Numbered from the stretch's first letter, positions 45,733 to 57,791 are shown. The stretch: DNA of 64,000 nucleotides from Phlebotomus papatasi (GCF_024763615.1 NC_077223.1:20150001-20214000), one strand, 5' to 3'. A program made the numbers and translations. The notes: generated by a model not told the origin, from the sequence alone.

Positions 45733-45749
45733 TACCTTTGGCGATTTTT

Positions 45750-45846
45750 AGGTTTCTCGAGTTTTGCGTTGCAATTTTGGCGTTTTTTGGGTTTCGCAAA
45801 GCGCTTCTTGGACAATTGACAAGGGTTTCTCATTAGTCATCCCTTG
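45750..45846. mobile_element. short inverted copy of the hAT-like minisatellite element
   Basis: On the other strand, from 45846: CAAGGGATGACTAATGAGAA, then ACCCTTGTCAATTGTCC. This follows the left end at 370-425 (CAAGGTGTAACTTATATTGA, then GAAACCCTCGTCAATTGTGC). About two minisatellite units follow (GGTTTCTCGAGTTTTGCGTT, then GCAATTTT). The other end is missing or replaced at the border with the MITE at 45141-45732. Confidence 0.65.
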
Positions 45847-46629
45847 GTCAAAGTGAATCAGTGCTCACCAGAAAATCAAATAAGGTTAATTAAAATAAAT
45901 AAATTAAACTTTACTCTCATATGAATGCTGTGTGAGATTTCCATGTTATAATTTGATGAAAAGAAAAATCTTTTCAGAGGGAAATCGACAGATTCTATGC
46001 GATATCCTGAAGTAATTGAAATATGGCGGATGCCTCAAATTTATTTAAAGGGCTTTTCATCGCACAAATCCGTCAAATGGGGGAGTGAAAACTACTCAAG
46101 ACCCTTCATGCAATGCCACAAGGGGTTGACGGCATTTTTTTTCTATTTCATTATATACTTTTTGGAGGATATATTGCATTTGCGCTCGAAGACCGTTCTT
46201 TATTTGCTTTAAGTGTCCAATTAAGTTCACAAAATAATGCCATTTGCAATCAGTTATAAATGGTATCATTTGTTTTTTCTTTTATTTTTTAAAAGAATTA
46301 TTTTTGAATAAGCGAAAAGTCGAGTAGATCTCTTCTTTATTCGTTTTTGAAAAAGATTTATATTATTAAATAAAGTGAGATGTGTATGTCTACGACAAAT
46401 ATGGTTGGGATCGTTGGGGCGGTTGAGGCAGTCTCAATTTTCGCGAATTTTAGTGACTTACTGTACGAGTTCAACTTTCTACTGAACAAATTGCTTCTTT
46501 TGCATCCTCTTAAATGAAATATAATTTTAAAAATACTAAAAATATTATATTTAAAGATAAAATATTTATGATTTTTAAAATATTAAATTTTTAGAAAAAA
46601 GTTTTAATGAAATACATTGAACTACTATA
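45847..46629. other. intergenic sequence
   Basis: No gene or repeat with clear ends. Confidence 0.35.
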
Positions 46630-46814
46630 GGGGAGATTGGAGCAGAATTAAATAGTGAGGGTGAAACAGTTTTCCTTCTTAAAAAAATATTAAGCTAACT
46701 CCTATTAATTCAGAGTAATTAATTTTCTTCTTTTAAATATTAAGTCACAATTTTTTCACAAATTATAGACAAACAAAAATATCATTTGCTGTCTAATTCT
46801 GCCTCGGTCTCCCC
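46630..46814. mobile_element. TA-flanked MITE, GGGGAGATTGGAGCAGAATT ends
   Basis: TA, then GGGGAGATTGGAGCAGAATT; the right end is AATTCTGCCTCGGTCTCCCC, then TA. It is 185 bases. Confidence 0.83.
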
Positions 46815-47035
46815 TACAAGATGTAATGAAGCATTTTCAAATATACTTTCAGAACTTATTGGATTTTTATAAAAAATAATAATATTTAATATCAAACACA
46901 ATCAAAGAAGCTGTTTTATAAAGTCAATACTCAAATAAATTATGAAGAGAATGAACGCTATCCACCACACAACTTTTCTGACAAGTTTTATATTTCAAAA
47001 CTCAGAAGATTTATTTACCTTTTGGAGTTGAAGGA

Positions 47036-47215
47036 CTCTAATCCTCTCGTTCAGTAATAGCCTTCACTATTTGAGAGCTCTCTCCTGTTGAGGTTTTTCC
47101 TTTACCGATTCGAAGGTATATTAAAGAGAACTTACCTGAAACCCGTTAGAAGTTCGAAAGCTTAAACCGACGAGTTACACAAAAGTGAGCAAGTTCATGA
47201 AAAGGACATTTATTT
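47036..47215 (+). repeat. 180-base dispersed block (CTCTCGTTCAGTAATA), copy 1
   Basis: The block starts CTCTAATCCTCTCGTTCAGT and runs through GATTCGAAGGTATATTAAAG, AAGCTTAAACCGACGAGTTA and CACAAAAGTGAGCAAGTTCA to AAAAGGACATTTATTTTAAT. Copies 2 and 3 are at 57566-57740 and 57792-57968. It adjoins a minisatellite-ended element in two of the three cases. Confidence 0.85.
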
Positions 47216-47217
47216 TA

Positions 47218-47540
47218 ATGCGGTGGCAGCCAAAATCCCGAAAGCCAAAATCCCAAAAGCCAAAATCCCGAACGCCAAAATCCCGAAAAGGCCAAAATCT
47301 CGAAAGCCAAAATCACGAATGTTCGAAATCCTGAAAGGGATAAAATCATATTGAGGAAAATGTTTAGAATAATTTCCCAAGACACAGAAGATTTCCCTTT
47401 GCCTCCTGCAAGCGCGGGTGCAATCGTGGGAGTAGTTATGACACTTTTAAGAATTCGGGATTTTAGCTTCCAGGATTTTCGCGTTCGGGATTTTGGCTTT
47501 CGGGATTTTCGCTTTCGGGATTTTGACCGGGACCCCTTTT
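47218..47540. mobile_element. element whose inverted ends are short tandem repeats
   Basis: The left arm is repeats of about 14 bases (AAAGCCAAAATCCCG) at 47229-47345, and the right arm is their inverse (GGGATTTTGGCTTTC) at 47455-47525. The core between them contains TTTGCCTCCTGCAAGCGCGG, then GTGCAATCGTGGGAG. A related core and one array lie at 53862-54072 in opposite orientation, and a diverged copy lies at 57300-57563. Confidence 0.75.
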
Positions 47541-49135
47541 GCTGGCTTTTTAGCAATAAAAAGGACTACCATTACGCAAAATATAAGCCAGCTTTCATGA
47601 GCGGTGTGAAGATTATAGCGATCTAAATTTATTTCCTGTTCAATTGACTCATCCTGTAATGCTATTTTTCGAAATTGTCAATTGCCTTCATTCATAGCTG
47701 AAGTTAAAAAAATCGAAGATCGATTTCGGAATCCAAAGAAAAAAAACATTTTTTTCCTTTCGTCAGTGGCCGAATTACTTCATGTTAGAATTTTGAAGTG
47801 TTTCGAAAATCAGCATGTGTCGGTCTTCTCATAAATACTGAGTAATATTTTTAACATGATGTTTCATAATGTTTTTCTTTTCCATTTTATTTCGAACATC
47901 AACGACTTTTTGTGCAAATAGAGTTCCATTTACTTTCTATCCAAGATACTGGTGGAAATTTTAACTCCAACTGGGGGAGAAAGAGAATCCGTTTCTTCGT
48001 AAACGGAGTTTGATTTTCCAATAGTGTCTTGCTAAAAGGTTAATGAGGTACTTTTTGTACAAAATGTCGTTAATGCTAAAAAAAAATTAAATTTCGAATT
48101 TTAAAAACAAAAGTTCGCATAAGATTAGGAATATTTATGAAATACCACGTTAAGATGCACGTCTCAAAAATCTCAAAGAAAATTTCCTTTCACCTACAGC
48201 AAGAGCTTTTGTAATGTGGGAAGCTATGACCGCTATGACGTTTTACCAATTCGGGATTTTGGCTTTCGGAATTTCGGACCTTTTCAGGATTTTGAATTTC
48301 GGAATTTTGACTAGGATGCAGGAACAGTAATATTATGAGCCCCATTGCTTTTTTTCTCTACATTGCTTTTTTCTTTACTTCGAAATTCGAAAATATGTTA
48401 CCACACAGACGGAATAAGAAGTAAAAATGTCTTCTTTCGGATTCCGAAAAAAATCATCGAATGTCTTTTCGAATTCTTTTCGAATACCGCTTTTTAAAAG
48501 CTTTTCATCTATGTCTCAGGCTTCTCTATAGATTATTATTTATAAAATATCTTTATAAAAATACGATGAAGTTAAATATTGTTTTTCTTTAATATGTGGT
48601 ATAAAAACATATTCGGTTTGCTTTGGAACAGTACCATAATGCTAGTAATAGTGAAATACAGGTTTTAGACTGAAGGTTTAGTTCAGTTTCCGAAGAATTC
48701 TAAATTCTAAATAATAAGCTATTGTATGGATTTTTTAAAAAGGAATGTTGTGTACATACTTAACTCTTTACCGACGAGACACTTTTTACGGACTGAAAAT
48801 CAACAATAAAAATTAAACTGAGAAACATAATCAATGATAAGTCTTACATCTAACCTTGGAAAGTCCAACAGAGTCTGAATTGTTGTATTTTGTGCTTCTA
48901 TGAACGATAGGGACAAAAATAGCCCAAAAATTTAGGTAATTTTTCTGACAATACCAATTAATAATATTTTTCGCTTTAATGAAAAATATTACATGAGTAT
49001 TGTAGTTTTTTATTGCCAAAAGGATTTTGCTTAAAATATTGGAAGTATAAAAATTAAATAAAATCAAGTATGAATTTGAGAATTTAAAAATTCGTCATTT
49101 TTGAGCTTAAAGATTTACTACATAGCAAATAACTA
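47541..49135. other. intergenic sequence with repeat fragments
   Basis: 47885-48110 shares AACGACTTTTTGTGCAAATA, then GAGTTCCATTTACTTTCTAT with 10366-10440 (inverted). 48241-48310 is a short piece of the TTCGGGATTTTGGC array. No gene seen. Confidence 0.45.
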
Positions 49136-49378
49136 CACTGAGAAAAAAAAGGGTGTGATTAACTTTTTTTCCTCATAACTTAAACACTTTTTAGGTGTAA
49201 AAATATATTAACATTTTTTAATGTTAATTTTACACCTTTTGAGGGTAAAATCAACATGAATAAAGGACCCCAAATACACCTAAAAAGAGTAATATTTACA
49301 CCGATTTCGGATCAATACTGCAGGGTAAAATTAACATTTCCGGAATGTTATTTTAAATTTTTCGGATTTCTCTCAGTG
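49136..49378 (+). mobile_element. CACTGAG-family MITE, copy 2 (complete)
   Basis: TA, then CACTGAGAAAAAAAAGGGTG; the right end is TTCGGATTTCTCTCAGTG, then TA. It is 243 bases. It is the best preserved plus-strand copy and defines the ends of the family. Confidence 0.87.
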
Positions 49379-51050
49379 TAGAGACTTGCAAAAAATATTC
49401 TAGATTCCTTCAACCTTCTACTTTACAATTATGTACAGACATAAGAAGAAAATTACTTTAGGTAGTCAGGAAAAATTATTTTCTTTATGGGATACCAGTG
49501 TTCCAATCGTCCTTAAAGGGTTAATATCTAATTCTAAAATAAAATACCACAAAAAATCTTGCATATTTAGAAATGAGAAAAGTTAAGCCATTTAAACTAA
49601 ACCTTCGGTCTAAAGGCCGTATCATAATATGATATGAAGAATCTAATGCTTTAATATGGATTTTGTTGCGACAATCCCGTGAAATTTGAGTTGGAGGTGG
49701 GCTCACTAATAATGAAAATGGTGCGTGCGATTGCAATTAATTAGGGATCTGTATTTGATATAAAGAAGGGTATTTTGAGTGATTATTTCTGTTTTATTTG
49801 CCATCTCAAAAATTCAGCCCTCTTGTGAATTTTGTTGATGATGGATGGGAATGATGTGTCCCGTTTCTCATCGTTCGTGGCAAGTTTTAGCATTGGGGTG
49901 TGATGTTGTATATATGGATAAAATGGGGGATGTGTTGTTTACTGATCACTCTTTTGAGCAGATGTAACTTAATAGTTCATCAAGAAGGGTGTCTGTCTCC
50001 ATGACAACGCCACTCTAAGCGTTGAGGCTGGTGTTGGCTGCCATATTTGCTAGTGCCACCCACTTTTCAGCACCCTCCGGAGCATCTCACTTTCTCTCCC
50101 ACGTCCGGGAAAATTTTGTCGTAGGGAGAGAATATCATTCTTCACATAAAATGTGCGAGTAGGACAAAATATCCTCGCTTCTATGTACATAGAATGCTTT
50201 TTTTTTTTAGCTCTTCTCCCTCGAACTTTTTCCCTCCATATGTACCTTTTCCCTCGAAAACGCGCGAAATTGAGCCACCCCGGGGTGTGAGTGTCGAAAT
50301 GACATATTCATTTTCGAAATACATACCCTATTCCGCTTATTGAAAAGGGAGCGAAAAACGGAAGAGGGAGGTGACAAGATTTCACACAAATGCGCGTATC
50401 TTCCAGACTCATTTTCTTTTCAAAAGCCCCATGTAAAAGTCTGGCAAAGACTGATTTTTTAATCACTCGTTCAATTCCAGTTCGTAATGATAAAATTCCA
50501 TTCAATAGAACGCGATGAATGCGATGAACACGATTTTATAACAAAAAATCCGTTTATCTTGCTAGCATCATAGATGTTTGAAAAACGTACTTTTTTTATA
50601 AAAGACATTCAGGAAATATTATATATTTATAACGATGCCTGTGATGTCAATAATGTCTTCCTTTTTATGCTATTATGCGATTCCCATATCAAATTGATTT
50701 AATTTTTTTTTTAAACATAAATATCATTTTATCATTATTTCTTATACGATTGTTTAGAATAACTAGAAAATACACAATATTTCTTCTGTAGGATTACTTT
50801 AAAAAGAGTCGATACATCAGGGTAATTGGGACATTTACTAAAACTTTATAGAGCCAATACATTCGTAAAGTGATTTCATGATAAAAATAAAGAATCTCAG
50901 CTAAAACTCTTTGCCTTGAATTTTAAATTTAACATATCTGGTTAATTTTTTTAAGCAGGAGGCATGAATTAGGAGATCAAAAATTACCTGTTTTCGCGAT
51001 TTTTTTTAGTTAAGAAGGAAACGATCAAGTTTTATGAAATTTTTTGTATA
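49379..51050. other. repeat-poor intergenic region
   Basis: Between about 49640 and 50430 the composition is less AT-rich, with phrases such as GTGCCACCCACTTTTCAGCA, CGTTGAGGCTGGTGTTGGCT and GAGCCACCCCGGGGTG. I see no convincing exon, so it may be regulatory or an untranslated exon. Confidence 0.35.
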
Positions 51051-51979
51051 CGGGAGGTGGGGCTATATTGAATTTGGGGCTGTATTGAAAACGCTATTTT
51101 TCGCATATTCTAGAGGCAATATAATTAAGGCCTAGTTGCCTTTAAAAATAAGCAAAAACGAGCTGCTCGAACTCCCGAGAAGGAGCCCTGCCTTATATTC
51201 CTTTTCGCAAATTTTCTAGTGCATAATTATTAAAAGAATTAAATTTGTCTATAAGTCAGATAAATCACCTCAAAACCATCTTGAAGATGAAAATTGTTCA
51301 AGAAGAGGGTTTCAAAAAATCATTAACTTTTTAATTAATTAATGGACGAAAATGGTGAAAAATAGACCTTTGACCTTGAATAATTCAAGACGATTTTTCT
51401 GGTAAAAGGTATCTAAGGACGAAATGTTCAACTCGATTAAAGGCTTCTACACATTGGGAGCAATTTTTGACAAAAATTGCATTTTTGACAGAATTTTGAC
51501 GTTTCTGCCTACAGCACTGCAGCCAATTTCCTTCAAAAAAGCAATTTTTGGCGAAAATTGTGCTCAATGTGTAGACACCTTAACTACAAAATATATCCGA
51601 AAATCATTGAAATCGCTAGGGTTAATTTTTTGAAATGTTAGAAAAACCTCATTTTTGACGTATTTTAGGGGGATAGGAAACGCATGAAGGGGGATGGGGA
51701 AGAGATAAAGAGATTACTTTCGAGATAATGTCATTTGAGGAGGGGTCATCGAACACTAGAAGTGACTATCTCTTACCGCTTGAATTTTATATGGGTCAAA
51801 AAACGGAAAAAGTGCGGAAAATTGTATTTTTAAATTTACTTTACCGAACTATCACAGATTGTGACCGATGCAGTCGGGTTCAGAATTAAAAGATCTTTCG
51901 AAAATGTCCAAATTTGTCCAAATCCGTTGAAAATATCTATTTCAATATAGCCTAAGCTCAATGTAGCCCCACCGCTCTC
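51051..51979. mobile_element. TA-flanked element, CGGGAGGTGGGGCTATATTG ends, with nested MITE
   Basis: TA, then CGGGAGGTGGGGCTATATTG; the right end is CTCAATGTAGCCCCACCGCT, then CTC, then TA. It is 929 bases. It holds the small foldback at 51441-51580 and a dispersed-repeat piece (GGGGTCATCGAACACTAGAA). Confidence 0.68.
51441..51580. mobile_element. TAA-flanked foldback MITE, AGGCTTCTACACATTG ends
   Basis: TAA, then AGGCTTCTACACATTGGGAG, then CAATTTTTG; the right end is CAAAATTGTGCTC-type sequence, then AATGTGTAGACACCT, then TAA. It is 140 bases. The tip and the TTA/TAA target resemble the pair at 36115-36336. Confidence 0.75.
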
Positions 51980-51981
51980 TA

Positions 51982-53861
51982 TGTTTATACAGAATTTAAA
52001 GAGTTTATTTTTTTCGAAAAAGAATATTACAAAGTCGCATTAGTCCCTAATTAAAAATAGAGGAGAGGCTCAATATTTGAGAAGTGGGTAGTTTGAGATT
52101 CGGTGGATTATTCTTTGATTATTTAAATAAATGTGACAAAAGCACTAATAGAGTTATTTTATACCCTAGACTGGCTTACGGTTTAAGCCGTAGGTGTGAC
52201 TAGCACGTCAATAAAATCAGCACATTAATAAATTTTTATTCTATCAATTTAATGTGTTTCAAGCATTTGAAATGAAAAATGATTAAGTTGCACCTTTTAA
52301 GTAGCGAAGAATTATGCTGAAGAGGTACATCTGTTGAGCTTGCGTACTCTAAGATGAAATCTCTTGAAATCGATATGTGATACTTTATAAATGATGCCTT
52401 TCATCAAAGTATTTGTATGATAACGATACTTCTTTAAAATTCATTTCAGTGGTGAAAAGTGCCGTAATACTTTCAAAGTTTGGCATAGCTAATTCTGACA
52501 CAAAACTATTTGAAAAGAAATTTTATATGATAACGTATATATGCGTATACTAAATCAATCTCGGATGTATAGCAAAATAATTTTAAATTTGGTTTCAAAA
52601 GTTATGGGTATGCTGTTTCATCATGTAGCCAATGTTGAAAAAGTGTGGTTTTTAAGTAATTAACTTACCTCTGTTTTTAAGGGTTAATATGGCCAGACAA
52701 TATTGTCTGGCACATTAATCAATATTTTGTAATGTACTTGAATAATATCGTAATATTTACTGAAAAACATCAATTTATATAAGAGTGGTTAATAAAAAGT
52801 AAGTACGGGATTTATTAGATCATTCCACTACTCTAGGGTAACGTGTAGTATTTCAGGACAATTTTTAGCACTTTCAAGTTTCAAACAGTTTAACGAATTC
52901 TCAAATTATTTTTTTTCTTTTTGATATAAATATTTATGTTTCTTATTCTATCCAGAATAAGATTCTTATCGAAAAATATTCAAACATATATCTTTTTTTT
53001 GTACAAAATACCAAAAAATGTTAACCAGTAAGAATGGTATATTTCGGGACAATTGGATCTTTCGGAATAAACAAAAGTGGGTGACATGCAAATAAATTTC
53101 ACAGAGCGTGATTATTTACCTTTGAGTAGAAGGCCTAAACTTTACTCTTTCATAAAAACTTTGTTTAAATTTCACTGTTTGTGTTGATATCTGCAACATT
53201 GACCGCACTGAAGATTTTGCAAAATATGGGATGTGATACTCACAATTCACGCGTATTTCACACTTTTAATTAAATAAAATTTCAGAAGTTTTATATTTAT
53301 CTGATACGGAAAGAGCTTAATATTTCATATAGTATTTAAAAATAATGAGAAAACAAATATTTATTGATATTTGATGTGTCTAAAAATATGCGTATTATGT
53401 CTCGAAAGGCACCTTGTTCAGAAATACTACACGTTAGCCTAATGATTTCAAGATATATTGTGTATATTTTCTTACCATCATCGTTTTATAAAGCAATCTT
53501 GAAAATCAATTCGTATTTCAAGTATAAACTGCCCTATATTCTACCATAATTAAGTTGTATTTAGCTCGGATTTTTTAATTATGTTGCGGTCCGGATCACT
53601 TGGGCATATCGTCAACATCTCTGATCACGAAAATGACTACATGTTTTTTCAAAATGGCAAAGTTTTGTACCAAGACTTTTTTGAGAAACTTACTTTAAAC
53701 CGTTTTAAAATCCAATATTGCAATTGTTTATTGAGAACTACCTTATGTTCAACAGAACCTATAAAGTTTTTGCGAGTTTTCCTGACGGACATTATTTTCA
53801 TCAGTTTCTAACTAAAGCAAATATTAAAAACGATATCTACGCCCATTTTGAATGAATAGCT
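51982..53861. other. intergenic sequence with one perfect palindrome
   Basis: GCCAGACAATATTGTCTGGC at 52692-52711 is a perfect 20-base palindrome. The rest is AT-rich; short open frames here (for example 53581-53811) resemble nothing I know. Confidence 0.4.
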
Positions 53862-54076
53862 GCTCCCACGATTGCACCCGCGCTTGCAGGAGGCAAAGGG
53901 AAATCTTCTGTGTCTTGGGAAATTATTCTAAATATTTTCCTCCATATAATTTCATCCCTTTCAGGATTTTGAAAATTCGGAATTTTGGCTTTCGGGATTT
54001 TGGTTTTCGGGATTTTGGCCTTTTCGGAATTTTGGCGTTCGGGATTTTAGCTTTCGGAATTTTGGCTGCCACCGCT
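53862..54076. mobile_element. second minisatellite-ended element (inverted relative to 47218)
   Basis: CTGCTCCCACGATTGCACCC, then GCGCTTGCAGGAGGCAAAGG (53862-53901) is the inverse of the core at 47400-47440. An array of GGGATTTTGGCTTTC-like units fills 53960-54065, ending GGCTGCCACCGC, the inverse of GCGGTGGCAGCC at 47220. The other array is missing. Confidence 0.72.
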
Positions 54077-56913
54077 TCAAAACCTATCCTAAAATGAAAG
54101 AAATCACTGAAATAGTTAATGAGAAAATCTGAAATAACATGGGGGTAGAGAAAAAAGGGGAGAGGTTCCCCTCTAGACAATATATACTTAATGGAGTGTT
54201 ACCAAAAATCGGAAGTTGATAACTTTTAGAGTTTAGCTTCCAGATCGAAAAAATATATACGATCAAAAATGTTTTATGTTTTTTTTTAAAGCAGTCTGCA
54301 CATACTAAAGTGTTTCGTATAGGGGAATGTAGGCATGGTTCGCACAGAGTGAAACTTCAAACGATGCGAATCTTCTCTTTGTCCTTGTACCGCTTGCTCG
54401 CTGCTACAATCTCCTCCTACACTATCGCTACTTTGAGATCTTTGTGAACTTGGTCATTTGTTACATACCAGGGAGCGTTTGCGATTTGCCTTAATGCCTT
54501 GTTTGGTAACCTTTGTAGGATATCAATACTAGTTTTGTAGGGGCTCCCCAGATTTGAACCCCATAGGTCCAGGTGTCGATTCATTACCGATTGAGACCGA
54601 CGTAACCGGGTTTGAAATTTCAAAACCTTTCCAAAATATTCAAATTTGAGCAAATCGGTTGAAAAATAGGCTCTTCATCGTGGTTAAACTTTGATTTTCA
54701 AAAATTAAAAATAGCGGATTTTCCAGTCATATGTAGTGTGGACGAAATATTTCCTGAGCTACCTGCAAAGCATACTCAAATACAAAACAAAATTCAAGAA
54801 ATCGTTCTCGAGAAACCCTACAAAAACATTGAGTTTTGTGGCGTAGAAGAAGACATTTTTTTGTGGGGGGTCATCGAAGACTGAAAGTTGATAACTCTTA
54901 CGGTTTGCCCTCTATTCCCGTATAAGAGTCTAAAAAAAGCTGATTACACTGCTCTCTCTCTGAATTCGAGCACAAAATTTATAAAATCACAAGTAGTTTA
55001 GAGGCAAAACAATTTATTTTCAGAAAAGTGTATTTAAATTTGTATACAATAAAGTGATTTCCAACAACAGATTGATCCTTTGCAACTAGGGTACAATTTT
55101 GCATTTACCAAATCGATATCATTCACCTTCAACATGTGGATTAAATTTCAATTTCTCAGAACAATTCTCATCAATTAATAAATCAAGCGATAGTGACGGT
55201 GTAAGTTAGTAGATTTAAAATTGCAATTATAGACACTAGCAATTAATTGAAGGTTTATAAATAATCTCAAATTTGCGTTAGGGGATGGAAAGCTGTGCAA
55301 GATTAATACAGCAAAGTATCTCTCAATGTGGCTAATTTCACTTTCCCTAAAGCCCTTTCTTTCGGTAGAGAGTTGATGGGAAAAGGAGGTGGAAAGCAAA
55401 AAGCGGATGTTAATTGTATTTGCAAGACATTCATTTTCTTATGTTGGGCGAAACTGAGAATGGTTAGCCCCGTGTTTCCTATAAATTATTCAAGAATCAA
55501 GGGGTGAAATCTCTTCCATCATTTCCAAGTCACTTTTTTCAAGGGGTGACAAACTGCTAAAATATATATATATATATGTACAAGTTGATGTGTGTGATAT
55601 TTAGGAAATGGAGATAGGTGGGATGGAAGTGTTGTTGCTTCACCTTTTTCGCCATCTCACTCACTTTCAATCTCTCTTTCTGATTTTCCCTCCGATCCCT
55701 TATATACCTAACTTCTGTTGTTTCCATAGAAACGTTTCAAGTTCTTTAAGCTTTGGGACGAAGAGAGGCATGAAAAAAAAAAACGTTCTAGCTAGCACAT
55801 CGTTGACGGCTGAGAAAAGTTGTGCGGTGGATGAAAGAAAAAAAGACGAAAAATAAATAACGAATGAAAGAATGTGAGGGTGGATAGAGAGAGATGTGAA
55901 AATTCTCTGTTGGGGGGATTACAAGTTGGAAAAATGATGTAAAAAAAAGGAATATTGGAAAATGGTGCTGGGAAGATAAATTCTGATGTCCATGCAGATG
56001 AGATATTTTTGCTCTGGTCAACAAGAAACTCCGTAAAAGGTCATTTTTGCTGCTATTTCCGCGGAAAAACTGTCTGTGTGTTTTATCTTCAGTTTTGTCG
56101 CTGTGAAAATTTTTGGTTGTTTTCACCCGGAAAAAGCACCCTTTATCTGCTCCTTTTACCGCCCATTGTCCTCTTGTTTTCCATCCATTTTTCATGGCAC
56201 TTCTTGGAGCATAAATCAAACTTCCAACCAACGAATAATTTCTATTTTCTCGATTTTTCCCCAATAAATTACTCTCCATAGTCCTTGTTTTCTCACCAAG
56301 AACTCTATTGTTGCGGATGTTAGGAAATTGAAAGTGAGAACATGCTCACCATCCCCTATATAGCACAATTGCAATAGAACCGGCATGAGTTTGTGATTTT
56401 TTTTTTTTAAAATAAAATACACCTCAAAATTCAGATATTACCTTCTTGATCATTAACTTGTCTCAGGCAGGGGCCCATCAAGCCTAATAAAAAGTGAAGC
56501 TATTTTTCAGTTTTCCTTGTAAAAATTTTGCAGATGTTATACCGCGTCTTAAACAAATTTGCTCCTAGTTCTTGTATTATTTCGGCGAACATTATGAAAT
56601 ATGTATTTTTAGATAGCTTTTAATGAGCGATTTTGAAATATATCAGAATGATAAGTCAATTCTCTTTAGAAAAAAAAAATTGGCAATATTCTTCAGTGCT
56701 TCTATGCAAAAATGTATGGACAAATGAAATGTCGAGAGGCCGATGTCTCAGGTTAAGATTTTTAATACTAAAGCTTCAACCTCTTAATTTAAAAGCCCAA
56801 ACTTCATATGGGAATATTTTACCCAGGATTTCTCTAAGATTTCTTCAAATTTAAAGGTAGCAGCGATGGAACCCTTGCGATTACTTTCCCAATTTTTAAA
56901 GGTATATTAAAAC
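54077..56913. other. repeat-poor intergenic or intronic region
   Basis: 54580-54660 and 54870-54915 hold the dispersed repeat also seen at 22975-23130. A (TA)n run lies at about 55562-55577. From 55400 to 56350 the sequence is less AT-rich and free of visible transposons, and it includes GTTTCCATAGAAAC at about 55720. I see no convincing exon. Confidence 0.35.
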
Positions 56914-57162
56914 ACAGAGAAATCCGAGAAAGTTAAACTGACATTCCGGAAATGTTAATTTTACCCTGCAGTATTGATCCGAAATCGGTGTGAATATTAC
57001 CCTTTTTAGGTGTATTAGGGGTTAAATTACCCCTTTTTCATGTTAATTTTACCCTTAAAAAGGTGTAAAAGTAATATTAAAAAATGTTGATATATTTTTA
57101 CACTTAAAAAGTGTTAAAGTTCTGAGGAAAAAATGTTAATCGCACTCTCTTTTTTCTCAGTG
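56914..57162 (-). mobile_element. CACTGAG-family MITE, copy 3
   Basis: On the minus strand it starts CACTGAGAAAAAAGAGAGTG (57162) and ends at 56914 with CGGATTTCTCTGTG. The body shares TAATGTTAATTTTACCC-type phrases and CCTGCAGTATTGATCCGAAA with the other copies. Confidence 0.83.
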
Positions 57163-57299
57163 AAGTGAGCGGAGAAGAATTACGCTTAATTTTCCACGTG
57201 ACTTTCTGACTTTATGAAAATTGATGAGTTAAAAGCAGACATAACTATGTTAGTTGCTACAACACATGGATGGGATCTCGGTCAATATCCAGACAGCCA

Positions 57300-57563
57300 A
57301 GACCCCGAATACCAAAATCCCGAAAATCTACAATATTGAATGGATCGAAATTCCGAAAATCTAAAATCCCGAATAGGTCAAAATTCGAAATCCAAAATAC
57401 CGTAGTATAACAGCTGCTCTCGCGATTACACTCGCACTTGCTGGAAATTTTTTGTGTTTAGGGAAATTCGGAATTACAGCTTTCAGTATTTTGGTTCTTT
57501 CAGTATTTTGACCCTTTCAGGATTTCGGTTTTCAGCAATTAGGCTTTTTGGAATTTTGACCCA
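57300..57563. mobile_element. third, diverged minisatellite-ended element
   Basis: The left array (AATACCAAAATCCCGAAAAT and similar) and the right array (GTATTTTGGTTCTTTCA and similar) flank the core AGCTGCTCTCGCGATTACAC, then TCGCACTTGCTGG. It is directly followed by the 180-base block. Confidence 0.62.
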
Positions 57564-57565
57564 TT

Positions 57566-57740
57566 CCTCTCGTTCAGTAATAACCTTCCCGATTTGAGAG
57601 CTCTCTCCGGTTGAAGTTTTTTCTTTACCGATTCGAAGGTATATCAGAGAGAACTTAAAACCCCGTTAGAAGTTCGAAAGCTTAAACCGACGAGTTACAC
57701 AAAAGTGAGCAATTTCATCAAAAGGACATTTCTTTGAATG
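57566..57740 (+). repeat. 180-base dispersed block, copy 2
   Basis: CCTCTCGTTCAGTAATAACC to AAAAGGACATTTCTTTGAAT; it is nearly the same as 47036-47215 and 57792-57968. Confidence 0.85.
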
Positions 57741-57791
57741 AAATTGCAATTAAGACGTTTTGCTATCCTGAAATTTCACAAAACTACACAA

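Noticed and set aside
53581..53811. 76-residue open frame
   Set aside because: No domain, no splice or promoter context, and a composition like translated AT-rich spacer.
49995..55730. RFX X-box pair (GTCTCCATGACAAC near 50000 and GTTTCCATAGAAAC near 55720) as a ciliary gene signal
   Set aside because: The loose X-box consensus is expected many times in 64 kb by chance and no ciliary gene is visible; only the symmetric second site is mentioned, with low weight.
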